From positions 21,349,225-21,413,224 of the forward strand of contig NC_059073.1 of the NCBI RefSeq assembly GCF_020497125.1: 64,000 nucleotides of DNA. The letters are read 5' to 3'. Both the position numbers and the translations under genes were made by a program. Below the pieces are notes generated by a model. That model did no database searches. It saw only the letters and a program-made list of their open reading frames with translations, and was not told the DNA's origin. Positions 44,033 to 54,589 of this stretch are shown here, piece by piece. Numbering within the stretch: the first letter of the stretch is position 1; every line of letters begins with the position of its first letter. The stretch comes from Mauremys mutica (lineage: Eukaryota; Chordata; Testudines; Geoemydidae).

Positions 44033-44112
44033 GTATAGATTTAAAGCCAGAAGGGACCACTATCATCATCTAGTGTGACATCCTCGTTTTCAAAGATCTA
44101 TCACGCATGGTG
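44033..44112 (-). mobile_element. CR1 LINE 3' fragment
   Basis: On the plus strand 'atttaaagccagaagggacc' and 'atcatctagtgtgacatcct' are the reverse complement of the CR1 3' region. Confidence 0.75.
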
Positions 44113-44712
44113 TTAAAAAGAACATTCTGCACAGAGTGAAGAATTTGGGATTAGTGTATATAAGGGTTAATAATACCAGAGACCCAGTTTTCAGAGGTTT
44201 GGCATCTTAACAGGACAGCCAAATCCCAAACTGGAATCCAAATACATCAAATGGGAATTTAGTTGCCTGTGGTAAGTACTGATTTGAGTAGCTGGATGGG
44301 GTATTTGGACACTGGACTCTCTGTAGGATTTTCTTGGTACCGAATGCTGTGGAGAAGGATGTCTTTTCTATTATTAATCTGCATAGCTCAATCCCATATG
44401 AAATTTGGAAAAATTATCTTTTTGTGATTAATTTTTCCATGAGTGGTCTCTTCCCAAAAATGCATTGTTTTGGAAATTTGGAGGAAAATTCCTCTAGCCA
44501 GTGTAAACTAATTGAAAAAGAGCATTTAATCTGCAATTGACACACACACATTAAATGCAAGCTTTTCTTTAGTTAACTGCTATCTAGGCAACTTGCTAAT
44601 ACTAATTAAATCCCCAATCCTGCTGTCTGTACTCAGCTAAATTGGCCAGAGGTAGGGGTCATGGAGCTTACACTAGTCTATTTCAGGTAGCAAATTTCCT
44701 CCTTTTTTACTT

Positions 44713-44822
44713 AATCAGAGTCTGATTCTGCAACTCTTGTGCAAATGGAGCAGCACTTACTCAGGTAAATGGCATTACTCGTGTGAGTAAGTGCTGCTTG
44801 ATATATGTAAAGATTGCAGGGA
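44713..44822. repeat. Imperfect palindromic repeat (tgcaactc / gattgcag type)
   Basis: 'gcagcacttactcaggtaaa' pairs with 'actcgtgtgagtaagtgctg' around 'tggcatt', inside outer ends 'gattctgcaactc' and 'aaagattgcaggg'. A good hairpin copy. Confidence 0.6.
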
Positions 44823-44865
44823 TCTGTCCCTAGCTATCCCTTTTTGCTGACGGGTAGGGGCTTGA

Positions 44866-45013
44866 TTCTCTACTGCTTTGCTTCTTGTTACTAATTTATG
44901 CCTGTGCAAATTGAGTGTGAAGTGCTGCCAGATCACAGTTGTAGAGTTTTACATCCACTTTGCACTGGTGTAAATGACTACACAATTTGCAAGGCAGCGG
45001 AGAATCAGACCCT
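44866..45013. repeat. Imperfect palindromic repeat
   Basis: 'cttgattctctactgctttg' on the left against 'caaggcagcggagaatcaga' on the right, with 'atttatgcctgtgcaaattg' and 'tgcactggtgtaaatgac' between. Confidence 0.6.
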
Positions 45014-45019
45014 AAATAT

Positions 45020-46370
45020 CCACCTGATGGTCACCATGTGGAATGCAGCCAAACAGCTTCTTCCAGCACTGTTTTATTGGGAGCTTGGGGGAAGGAGAGG
45101 GTAAGAGCTTGCATGCCTCCTAGTAAAGGAGACTTCTGAGATTCCCCAAGCCTTTTCCGGAGTAAGAAATAAGAACCAATGGACTTGGTTTCTTGTGCCG
45201 TGGTTTACGTGGGCATTTTCCCGCAGGAGTCAAGACATGACATTTGACATATTGCTAGCAAATTACTAACTTATCTTTATGATTATAGCTCTTGGACTTG
45301 TGACTAAAGAAACTTGCTGGTGGAGAATTGAGTCTCAGTACTCTCTCGCAGAACTCAATGGCAACATTCCCATTGACTTCAATAGAGCCCAATCAGGCTT
45401 TTAAAGTGCTATATTGAGATTATGAAAGGAGAGAAAAGCATTTCAGTGACACAAACAATGTGTTTCTGTTCTGAAGGGAGGGCCAAATTTCCAATCACCA
45501 GGGAAACACCACTGGAGACAATGGTAACCAAGCAGAATTTGACCAGGATTGCTTAGAAATAGCTGCTTACCCTCTCTAGTGTAAGTACTGGATAACCCTT
45601 AAACTAATATGCCTAAATACTGCAACCACAGCTAATTCCTGTGGTTTGGTTTCAAAGGCCAAATGCTTTCTAGGCTCACCAGTGCTGGTAACCATTCATG
45701 CTTAATCTTCTCCTGGATAGCTGGATAAGGCGTCAATGAAAAAAACCCAGTTACTAACTCGTTTTATTTAAATAATGACTTATTAAAATACTCCTACATT
45801 ACTAATTGTTAACAGTTGTTGACCAGTTAATAATAAATAACACTAATTCCATCTTGGATCTAGGTTGGATTGTAAGTGGCTCTCTTTCTTCACTTGGATC
45901 TTAATGACACAGCTCCTAAATTTTCAAATTTGATTTTAAGTCAGTAAAACCAAAACCAACACACTAAACCCAAGAAATCATTAGGGGGAGCTGTTGCCCC
46001 AAAAACCCACCCCTCCTCTCCACTTCTGTTCAGACTTGCCTTGGATTGCACTGCAGTCAAGAAATGTTAAATTGATTCGTGAGTTAGCACCTTTATGTAC
46101 AGTGTTGTCAATCATGTCAACTCTTGGGGATGCTGTGTGAATAAATATCTTCATTTTCATTTGTTTGGCTTTCCCACACACAGCTGAAGAAAGATGTCTT
46201 AGCTGAAGTAAAACATAACAGCGATTGTTCGCTGCTAGGTAGAGCAGTCTTTTAATCGCTCAACTTTTGTTAATAACTTGTATTAAAAAGCCATGTAGAT
46301 TTTGACATTTTCTTCTGTCACTTCATTGTTTTTTCTGGTTTTACACAAGCGTCTTTTTTTTTTTTTACAT
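45020..46370. other. No recognised feature
   Basis: Nothing beyond a short cattgacttcaatag phrase near 45372-45386. Confidence 0.4.
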
Positions 46371-46375
46371 AAAGG

Positions 46376-46482
46376 CCCTGATTCTGTTTCCATTTACACC
46401 ATTGTAAATCTGCAGTAATTCAAATAGTGTCAGTGGAGTTAGACTCGTGCAGACTGATACAAATTAGAATCAGGCTCCTTAT
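46376..46482. repeat. Imperfect palindromic repeat
   Basis: 'gccctgattctgtttccatt' on the left pairs with 'aaattagaatcaggctcc' on the right. Confidence 0.6.
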
Positions 46483-46573
46483 GTAGGTAAACAGTGCAAA
46501 GACCCGGGACCAAATCCCTAGCATCTGCAACTCACAGTAACATTACTATCCCTGAGTTAACCTTTGATTTTTA

Positions 46574-46783
46574 GTATCAGAGGGGTAGCCGTGTTAGTCT
46601 GGATCTGTAAAAGCAGCAAAGAGTCCTTTGGCACCTTATAGACTAACAAGACGTATTGGAGCATGAACTTTTGTTGGTGAATACCCATTTCGTCAGATGC
46701 ATCCGACGAAGTGGGTATTCACCCACGAAAGCTCATGCTCCAGTATGTCTGTTAGTCTATAAGGTGCCACAGGACTCTTTGCT
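46574..46783. mobile_element. Penelope-like fold-back element with a perfect 13-bp TSD
   Basis: A 210-bp insertion is flanked by a perfect direct repeat, cctttgattttta (46561-46573 and 46784-46796). It opens with 'gtatcagaggggtagccgtg' and then folds back: the left arm (agcaaagagtcctttggcac ... cccatttcgtc) is the near reverse complement of the right arm (gacgaagtgggtattcaccc ... ggactctttgct). The right arm equals the single-arm element at 51280 and is close to the end of the fragment at 37685. A long, clean TSD fits target-primed reverse transcription, not cut-and-paste transposition. It codes for nothing. Confidence 0.75.
46703..46740 (+). ncRNA. Hammerhead-ribozyme-like core, right arm
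   Basis: CCGACGA (46703-46709), one A, a perfect 6-bp helix gtgggt/acccac (46711-46716 with 46721-46726, loop attc), then GAAA (46727-46730) and a 2-bp gc/gc stem closed by 'tcat'. Relative to the hammerhead core CUGANGA...GAAA, the second base is C, not U. The opposite (minus) arm retains ctgacga but reads aaaa in place of gaaa. Neither half therefore matches the consensus fully. Activity is doubtful. Confidence 0.45.
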
Positions 46784-47149
46784 CCTTTGATTTTTAACTC
46801 TTAGCCATTGACATCCCTGCTTTCCTACAGAGAAATGTCAGACATTTAAGACTAATACACAATGCGCAAGGTTCTCCTAGTAATTGTGTATGGGAATGTT
46901 GTTAATCTATTATTTTGCAAGTAGAAATGTGTACAGATTAGATGCCATTGACTAACTGCATGGTTACTCAAGACTGATAATATCACATTGTGCATTTTAC
47001 ATTAAAATGGGTTGTATGTTGCATTGAACATCAGTGCCAGACTGAGGTGGGTGAGAGGTGAATCAGGTATGCCATATCTAAGAGCAGACTTTGGCCATAG
47101 GAAGTTATAATTTTGGTTTATTTTAATTCATATGTGCTTGATTAGAAAA

Positions 47150-47189
47150 ATCCATCCAAAAAACCCTTACAGGGGTTTTTTGGATGGAT
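47150..47189. repeat. Perfect 17-bp inverted repeat with a 6-base loop
   Basis: The left arm atccatccaaaaaaccc (47150-47166) and the right arm gggttttttggatggat (47173-47189) are exact reverse complements separated by ttacag. It lies in otherwise plain sequence, with no repeat family recognised around it. It could be a template-switch mutation, a small hairpin RNA or a remnant. I cannot choose from sequence alone. Confidence 0.9.
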
Positions 47190-47969
47190 AAAAGCAATTG
47201 TGTAATTGGATCCCCTCACATATCAAACCAAGTCCATTCCTAGTGTAAATCCATTGAAATCGGTAGAGACAACAGGGATGAACTTGATCCATTGACTTTT
47301 AATGTCCTAAAATTGGAGAAAGAAAATCTGCCTGATGGCAGTTGACTAACTTGGAGCAGAGGGACTAGCAATATTAACAGTAGAAAGGCAAGAACCAGTA
47401 ATTTTAACTGATTTTTTAAAAAATGAACATCATGTTTTTTCTCCCACATAAGTGCTATGCCCTGTACAATGATCACCCTTAAAAATATGCCAGTTTCACT
47501 TTAAACAGATAAGGTTATCTCAGTATTTGCAATATTTCTCCTACTTCCTTGTACCTCGTATCTGCACTATTGTAAGGTATTTTGTTATTTGAGGCAACTT
47601 GGCCGGTTTTTAAGTGTGACCAGTCTACATGTAAATTCAGTGCATAATCCCAGGGCTGCCCTTTTACTCGTTTAAAGGGCCTGAATATAAACAGTGTATT
47701 TTTGTAGCCTGTCTGTGTTCTCCTGGGATAACTTTGTAAACGAACTGTTACATTCCCACATTTCAGAGCCTCATTTAGTACCAATAAAGAACAGTTATTT
47801 GCTAATAAGCATATTGACTGCCAGAAGCACTGTTCTGAAAATCCGAGAACAACCTCTATGTGCAAGAAAGACGTTCCCCACTCATCACAGGATGCTGTTC
47901 TATAAGGGCTCAGTCCTGAACAGTGCTGATGTACTTGGCACACTTCATTTCAGTGGGCTATACACAGGC

Positions 47970-48056
47970 TCAAAGTTAATATACAGTGCCTAGCACAAAG
48001 GGGTCCACAACTAGTGCTCCCAGGCACTGAGGTAATACAAACAATAAATAAGAAGA
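47970..48056 (+). repeat. L2/MIR-type tail
   Basis: 'tacagtgcctagcacaaagg' followed by 'gctcccaggcactgaggtaa' and a 'tacaaacaataaataag' end. Confidence 0.65.
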
Positions 48057-48417
48057 AGTACAATGGAATTTGACACTTGAACATACATAATTGTATATGA
48101 TGCATGAATTATCATCCGCAAGTACAGTAGTTTGTCTAGAAAAGTGTATGGGAATATATTCCTTGGAGGATTGTGCCCTGGGTATTACCTTATAGACATA
48201 CAGTTAGCTAGCTCTGCACTACAAAGTTAAGTCCTAGTACTTTAAACCTCCTGTGTATTCACTGTAACATAGTATTCTGCAGTCTGACACTGCATTTGAG
48301 GATAGAGTGTGAATATGAAACGTGGCTCCTTTGGTATATAACTTAAATGCCAGTCATCAGTATTTACAGAGCAAGTGCTTTTGCTTGAAAATCTTACTGA
48401 AAGACTTTGGGTCTAGT

Positions 48418-48515
48418 TGTTTCTCTTACTTACAATGGTGTAAACCAGGAATAATTCCACTGCAGTTCGTGGATCTGCATCAGTGTAAAAAAAAAAAATG
48501 AGAATCAGGCCTCTA
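48418..48515. repeat. Imperfect palindromic repeat with internal A run
   Basis: 'gtttctcttacttacaatgg' on the left and 'aaaatgagaatcaggcctc' on the right, with a 12-base A run that breaks the symmetry. Confidence 0.55.
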
Positions 48516-48539
48516 TGTTTAATTGGTACCACGCCACGT

Positions 48540-48685
48540 ATTCCATAGACTCACAAACATTAGAGATGGAAGAGTTATTACTGTCCATAATCTAATCCAT
48601 CTCACTGGCAATGCTGGATTGTTCCTTACACTGCACTCGTTAGCATTTTATTCAGTATGGTTTTAATTGTAAATGATTTGTAAAC
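48540..48685 (-). mobile_element. CR1 LINE 3' fragment, a different subfamily
   Basis: On the plus strand 'ccatagactcacaaacatta', 'gatggaagagttattactgt', 'aatctaatccatctcactgg' and 'caatgctggattgttcctta' follow the reverse complement of a CR1 3' region. Confidence 0.65.
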
Positions 48686-49004
48686 CCTAAACAGCTCCAC
48701 TCCTTAAGTAACAGAAAAAGATGTGCACAGATCCCCTTGTTACCACCCCCACACATTGTGAAATTAACAAGACATTGTACTTAGCCTTCCCATTCAAGCA
48801 CATTACTTTTCATTTTTCTCCCTTGTTCTGCCTGACGCAAGTTTGTATACTGGCTAGAAGAGGATGGAAAGCAAAAATTCTGTTTTGTGAAAAATGTTAC
48901 GATTCTGAAATTTGTTTTCATGCCACGACAGACGTAAAATAAGCCCATTTGAATGGTTTTGTTAAAAATCATGCAGGGAGAGTTCTCTGGACTAGCCAAC
49001 AGTC

Positions 49005-49180
49005 CAGTGGTAAAGGCATTCACCTGTGCATTAGGAGAGCTATGTGCTAGGCCCGTGTTCTGCCGGATGCCGAGCAGCCATTTGAATCTGGTTCCCCCAC
49101 ATCAGTGTCCTAACCCTTGGGCTATTGGCTATTCTGGGGTGTCTCTCTCTCTTACAGAAACTCCCTTGCAGATATGAGAA
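49005..49180. mobile_element. tRNA-head fold-back element, short copy
   Basis: 'agtccagtggtaaaggcatt' 'cacctg' resembles a tRNA A-box head in plus orientation. Further right, 'atttgaatctggttccccca' and 'tcctaacccttgggctattg' are a B-box and A-box in minus orientation. It therefore holds two tRNA-like heads in inverted arrangement. Similar modules build the longer elements at 50400 and 53885. Confidence 0.55.
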
Positions 49181-49324
49181 AATGTTGTCAAACCCAAAAT
49201 GTTTCCACCAAAAGTTTTGGTTTTGATGAATCAGCTTTTTCTGATGGGGAAAAAAAAAAGCATTTTATTTTAAAAAAAATCCTATCCAACGTTCTCCTAC
49301 TGACTATATGTAATGTTTTCAATG

Positions 49325-49412
49325 CAGGGAACACAGCTTCATTGTGCCTGCAAAGTGCCTAGAATGCTAGTAGTGCCATACAAATAAACTCATAACACCA
49401 AATAAATAATCA
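49325..49412 (+). repeat. L2/MIR-type tail fragment
   Basis: 'gcaaagtgcctagaatgcta' followed by 'gtagtgccatacaaataaac'. Degraded. Confidence 0.45.
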
Positions 49413-49444
49413 GGGGGAGGGGCAACACAAGGGGTGCGTCTTCC

Positions 49445-49640
49445 ATCATTTCTCTTGGGACATTATTCTACAGTCAAGGACACCTCATTTTCAGGAAGTT
49501 ATTCCTGATATTCAGCCCAAACTCATCTCTTCTTAAATTAAACCTCTTTCTCTTAATTATTCACCTGTGTACCATGCTAGATAATTCCTTTCCACCTTTG
49601 GTGTTTACCCTTCAAAGAGTTGCATATAGTGATCATTCAC
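49445..49640 (-). mobile_element. CR1 LINE fragment
   Basis: On the plus strand 'aggaagttattcctgatatt', 'cagcccaaactcatctcttc' and 'aaacctctttctcttaatta' match the reverse complement of the CR1 region upstream of the 3' UTR. Confidence 0.65.
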
Positions 49641-50399
49641 TTCACCTAGGGGCCTGCCCCTGTTCGCGCTAACACAGGTGAGGATTCTCTTGACGTTCCT
49701 TTGAGCTCATTTTCACCCACCCCCATCTTCTGATTCAATTTGTGTCAAATCTGCAGCATTGTGATTGGCAGTTTCGGTAAGTGGCTGGTTCTGCCAGCAG
49801 CCAGCCAGTTGTTGACAGGAGGGCGGGGGACAAGGGGAGAGAAACCCCTTTCATGGTTGCGTTAGGGAGATGGTGTGTGGTTGCCCTGGTGCAGATCCAG
49901 AGTAGCTCCAATGAAGTACTTGGCTGGCTGGTTCTTGCTCACATGCTCAGGGTCTGACTGATCACAGTGTGTGGGGTCAGAAAGGATTTTTTCCCCAAGT
50001 CAGATTGGCAGCGACCTTGGGCTTTTTTGCCTTTCTCTGCAGCATGGGGTGCAGGTTTCTTGCCAGGATAATCTGGCCTCAATTATTTCCCTACCATTGC
50101 AGGGAGCTCAGGCACTAGTGCATCTCAGTCCCTCCTACGCTCTGCCTGTGGTACATAATAGTCCAGTCTCCTGTGGGCTGTCATACTTTGGTTTCATTTT
50201 GGTTGCTGGGTTTATTGTGCTGGTGCTGGGTGGTGGTGATGGTCTGTGATGTACAGGAGGTCAGCCTAGATCGGGGTGGGTAAACTTTTTGGCCTGAGGG
50301 CCGCTCTGGGTTTCGGAAATTGTATGGAGGGGCAGTTAGGGGAGGCATGGCCCAGCCCCCGCCCCCTATCTGACCCCCCTGCTTCTCACCCCAGCTGAG

Positions 50400-51245
50400 G
50401 ATCGTAGCAGATCTCTTGTAACTTCTAGCCCAGTGGTTAGGGTACTCACCTGAGCTATAGGAGACTCCCTGTTCAAGTCCCCTCTCAACCTAAAAGGGAG
50501 TTGGGATGTACTACTTCTCAGGTGCTCTAACCACTGGTCTATTGTCCTCACTCGCTTTCGGAGTCATTTGAGAGAGAGAGAGAGAAAACAGAAGTATGAG
50601 AATGACTCTCTAGCGCACATTCTCCCAGGATGTGAGAAGCCCAGGAGCCTGCTCCATTGATGCTTTAATTCTTTTTCCAGAGTGCACCCATCTCAGGAGA
50701 GCCTGAGAGAGCCCCACATCAGAATATACCAGAACACAATGGTTAGCACCCCCCCCCTCCCCGCAGAGATGGTAAATTCATGTTCAGATCCCTGATCCTG
50801 CTAAGGTGGAGGGGAGACTTGAACTGGGGTCTCTCACATCCCACGTGAGCACCCTAACCACTGGGCTAAAACTTACAAGGAAGCTATTGCTCCTCTCCCT
50901 CCCTGTTAGCCTTCTGGCTAACAGCATAGGTGCCTAATACCAAGAGAGAGTTTGCAGCTGAGAATCCCAAGCTGAGAGAGGCATTTCCCTGCAGCTTGGA
51001 TTTATGCACCTATCTTTAGCATAGACCCATCTGGTCAGCATCTCCTATTGGCAACTCTCTGCCTAGCATGCTGGCTTTTGTGAATCGCACTCTAAGGTGC
51101 ATCTTTCTCTCCCCCATTCATTGTATAGGAGTTTAGGTGCCAAACTCAGGCTGTGTGAATCCCAGTGATTTTCTAGGCACCTAAAAGTTAGGCGTGACAA
51201 TGCTGAGGGGTCACAACACCAAACTCCTTTGTGCATTCAGGCCAA
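50400..51245. mobile_element. Long nonautonomous element with several tRNA-like heads, copy 1
   Basis: 'tagcccagtggttagggtac' (A-box-like, about 50427-50446) is followed by 'ctgttcaagtccc' (B-box-like, about 50470-50482). Inverted heads follow: 'tctaaccactggtct' at about 50526-50540, then 'ttgaactggggtctctcaca' and 'ccctaaccactgggctaaaa' (about 50819-50874). The right part runs to 'aactcctttgtgcattcagg'. The same order of modules appears at 53885-54550. Exact ends and TSD are not clear. A GA run (about 50570-50586) lies inside. Confidence 0.55.
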
Positions 51246-51279
51246 AATCCATAAAAGGTTTCCAACTACCTTAGCTCTC

Positions 51280-51373
51280 CCACATGCATCCGACGAAGTG
51301 GGTAGTCACCCATGAAAGCTCATGCTCCAAAACGTCTGTTAGTCTATAAGGTGCCACAAGACTCTTTGCTGCT
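51280..51373 (+). mobile_element. Single-arm Penelope-like terminal element with 9-bp TSD
   Basis: 'gcatccgacgaagtgggtag' 'tcacccatgaaagctcatgc' and '...gtctgttagtctataaggtg' 'ccacaagactctttgctgct' match the right arm of 46574-46783. A 9-bp direct repeat ttagctctc flanks it (51271-51279 and 51374-51382). It carries the hammerhead-like layout: CCGACGA at 51290-51296, helix gtgggt/acccat at 51298-51303 with 51308-51313, GAAA at 51314-51317. It sits at the right edge of the tRNA-head element. Confidence 0.7.
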
Positions 51374-51384
51374 TTAGCTCTCTC

Positions 51385-52185
51385 AGTAGCTCCTGACCAT
51401 GGGGGAAGGGTTTCAGATCTTGAAATGAACTACAGGCCATGTCGGGGTGGGGATGTTGGAAATGCTAAACACTGAAAATAAGAAGTGGTTTCATTCAGCT
51501 CAGCAGTTTCTGCTTTTTATTCACAATGTGAAACTTGTGACAGGATCCAGTGAGGTGAGGAAGGGAAGTAACCTTACAGCCAGTGGGACAGTGAAATCAT
51601 TGAAAAAAAACCAAACAAAAACCTGGGAACTAGACTTTTGCCCAGTGAAAGATAATCTACCAGGTACCAAACACACTCTCATTTTTCTCAATGAAAACTA
51701 GGACCCTAGAACTGCAAGGCAAACAATTCCTACTTCCTCTTTGCCAGCAAGAATGACAGGGCTGTTTGCCAGCTCTGGGGCCTAATTAGAAACTGCTATC
51801 TGTGGGGTTCCAGCTTCCTAGATATCATTCATGTCTGTGAGTTATATGGCTTAATCCTGCTGTTCAACATTCCACAAATTCCCGGTGCCTGCTGAGAGTC
51901 CCAGCTCATTCAAAAGAAGCCAGAGCTAGTGGAGCAAAGTCTGCAACACCCCTCCTCCCTGTCCCCGCTCTCTGCAGCAATAGCTAATCAGGGTTAACGC
52001 TGCCCTTGCTTACATGCGCTGTGCTGCTTCTGCCCAGGGCTGCTGTGATGATCAGTTGGAGCAAATGTAGAAAGCAGTGATGTAGGAAGTATATTGATAA
52101 CTTGTCACATCATCTGGCCATCGATTCAAAGAACACTACAAACATTAATACGTTCAGTCACACAACACTCCTGTGAACTTCTGTC
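51385..52185. other. No recognised feature
   Basis: Nothing identified. An 84-codon frame at 51447-51701 has no recognised domain. Confidence 0.4.
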
Positions 52186-52189
52186 ATGC

Positions 52190-52335
52190 CCATTTTACAG
52201 CTAGTGCAATCAAAGCACAGAGAGGTTTTAGGCCCATATGTTCCAAAGTGATCTCTAAATTTGGTGCTTTGGTGCTCAGTTGTTGGTTATAGAGCACGGC
52301 AGTGGTGGAGCTGGGAATAGTAGTTAGATCTTTCA
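52190..52335 (-). mobile_element. MIR-type SINE fragment
   Basis: 'cccattttacagctagtgca' and 'aaagcacagagaggttttag', then 'ggcagtggtggagctgggaa' and 'taaccaccaatctac', follow MIR in reverse orientation. Confidence 0.65.
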
Positions 52336-52339
52336 ACTC

Positions 52340-52985
52340 GCACTGCTGTTAACCACCAATCTACAGTACCTCCCATCCACCACTACATCTATCATACCTG
52401 CATACATAAATCCAGAATGAAGGCATTGCTCATATTGCTTGACTGTGTGGTGCGCTCCAGGTAACAGCATATTGTGTATTCTCATCATCAAGTATCCTCA
52501 TATTACTGCTGAGAAATGGCTCCTTTTTAAAAAAACTGTCCCTGTCTTTTATGTTGGCAGGTTTGGCTCAAAATTTACTTGGCGCTGGTTGGGAAATGCA
52601 TGACAATATTTGCCAGCTTTGCTTCCCTGTTATCTTAGTGCCATTGCTCAAATGGCAATATGGAATCATGTGTGGTAGCATTAGTCGGAAGTTCTTGCTC
52701 CCATAGACCCAGCACTTTTAATTACATTGGTGTGTTTGAGAACACATTTTAATTTTGTGTATTACTGGTGTGCAGGAAGATGTGCGCATCACCCTCACTC
52801 CCTTGAACTCACTAGCGTTCACAGCAGAAATAGAATATACCCAGAGACGTTCTACCCTTTACCCCCATTATGACCATCATAGTGGAAATTCCCCTTAGGG
52901 TATGGACCCAGAACCAGCTGCTAGCTATGGAAGCTCTGTCAGCACAGCTCTACTGGAGTCACAAAGCTGAATATGGAGGTAGGGA
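52340..52985. other. No recognised feature
   Basis: Nothing identified. Confidence 0.4.
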
Positions 52986-52994
52986 AATGCAAGG

Positions 52995-53205
52995 GACCTG
53001 GAACAAGATGCACAAAAGGTGTTGGGTGTTGTGAGGCTCAGGCACCTAATCACTGTGATTCACAAAGTTAGGCACCCAGGGTCCTATACAGTGAATGGGG
53101 AAAGATAGGTGCCTTTGAATGTGATTCACAAATCCCAGCATGCCAGGCAAGAAGCCGCCTAAGCTAGCCAATGGAAGATGTCGATGACAATGGTGTGTGC
53201 TAAAC
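52995..53205. repeat. Fragment related to the tRNA-head element family
   Basis: 'caggcacctaatcactgtga' 'ttcacaaagttaggcaccca' and 'ataggtgcctttgaatgtga' 'ttcacaaatcccagcatgcc' share phrases with the right part of 50400-51245 ('taggtgccaaactcaggc', 'tgtgaatcccagtga', 'tgcctagcatgctgg'). Confidence 0.4.
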
Positions 53206-53209
53206 CACA

Positions 53210-53880
53210 ACCCTGGGGTTGGCAATTTCCTGTGAAAAACTCGTTCAGCACAGGTTGCTGGTAAAAACTGGCTTGAACCTGGTTTAGCCCAAGAAACTGG
53301 GGGGAAAAATCGCTTCAAACATAGAATAAATCTTCAAACTTTGGATATCACTATTCAAAACTGAGGAATAGGCTCGGTCTATCCACTATGTCAAAGTGCA
53401 TCTTCTGCTACAGAATGCTGCATGGCCAAAAGGACAACGGAAGGTAGTCAGTGATGCTGCATGCTTCAAGCCTACAGCTCTGCGTTACTGTCGTTTTCAT
53501 ATCATTGAATGGCTTTGACTTTGGTCTGTATAATACTGAAAACTGAAATATGAGTCATGACATGTACAACTTCCTTGAGAAAATATCGAACCAAAATGTA
53601 TACAGACATTCTGCTGTTCAATGTTATAATTACATGTTAGTATTACGCCCACTGCAGTTCTACTTTTTTATTTGTACAACCCTAAATTAATCCACTGCCT
53701 TATGTAACCACAATTTGAACATGTAGCTACAATTACGTGTAACGTGGTGTGCATTAATGAAAGAGTTTTTAAAATAGAAAAAGGCCTTAAACTGGGACTA
53801 AGTAGTTTTTCCCAGGGTGGTAAAAAACATGATTTTACCTGGTAAAAACTTCCTCCGGTAAATACCATGCCATCCCTGCA
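53210..53880. other. No recognised feature
   Basis: Nothing identified. Confidence 0.4.
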
Positions 53881-53884
53881 CACC

Positions 53885-54550
53885 CCCTCAAGGAGATAGA
53901 CCCCTAAGTGCAGGGTTTAGGGAGCTGTGTGTGTCTGCTAGTGATTCTTGGCTGTGAACTCTCTCCTGGAGCTAGGTGCCTACGCTGTTTTAGCAAGAAG
54001 CTGAGGATGGAGAACTCTCTTATATCGTTTAGCCAAGTGATTAGAGTACTCAGTGCATGGGACACTCCCGGTTCAAGTAAAGAGTCATTCGAGCAGGGAG
54101 ACTGGCTCCTGGGTCTCCCAGATCGTGGGTGAATACATCAGAATATCCCATAGCCCGACAGTTAGAACACTCATGTAAGAGGTGGCAGACCCCTATTCAA
54201 ATCCTTTCTCCGACTCAAGGGGGAGGGAGACTTGAACTGGCGGTCTCCCACATTCCAGATGAGTACCCTAACCACTGGGCTAAAAGTTATGAGGCACGTC
54301 CTCTTCATCCGCTCCCTCCGGCTGCGTTATGTGAACCTGCTTAAAAGGCCCAATCTGGTAGGTGTGCTCAGAGGATGCCTGCTGGATGGGGCCAAATGCC
54401 TCTATTCCCCAGGCTGGTAAATCTCTCTAGGGCTTATGTGGGAGATAGGTGCCCGAGAACCTTGAGGGAGACAGCAATGCTCATGCTCAGAGTCAGAAAC
54501 AAAACTGGGTGCCTAAAACAAGGACGTAAGGGCCTAACTGCATCCAGGCC
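53885..54550. mobile_element. Long nonautonomous element with several tRNA-like heads, copy 2
   Basis: 'tagccaagtgattagagtac' and 'cccggttcaagta' form a plus-orientation head (about 54031-54079). 'atagcccgacagttagaaca' with 'ctattcaaatcc' forms a second (about 54150-54205). 'gacttgaactggcggtctcc' with 'accctaaccactgggctaaa' forms an inverted one (about 54229-54287). It ends near 'gggcctaactgcatccaggc'. The module order agrees with 50400-51245 in the same orientation, 3.5 kb away. Independent copies of one family are more likely than a local duplication, because the DNA between them is not repeated. Confidence 0.55.
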
Positions 54551-54589
54551 CTAAAGCCTCCACATAGATGGTGCTGAAGAGGATCAAGT

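Noticed and set aside
47515..47943. 142-codon minus-strand frame
   Set aside because: No similarity to a known domain is apparent, and a plus-strand frame covers part of the same region.
50427..50482. Possible genuine tRNA gene (A-box and B-box motifs)
   Set aside because: The two boxes are present but there is no complete cloverleaf with an acceptor stem, and the unit recurs in other repeats of the window.
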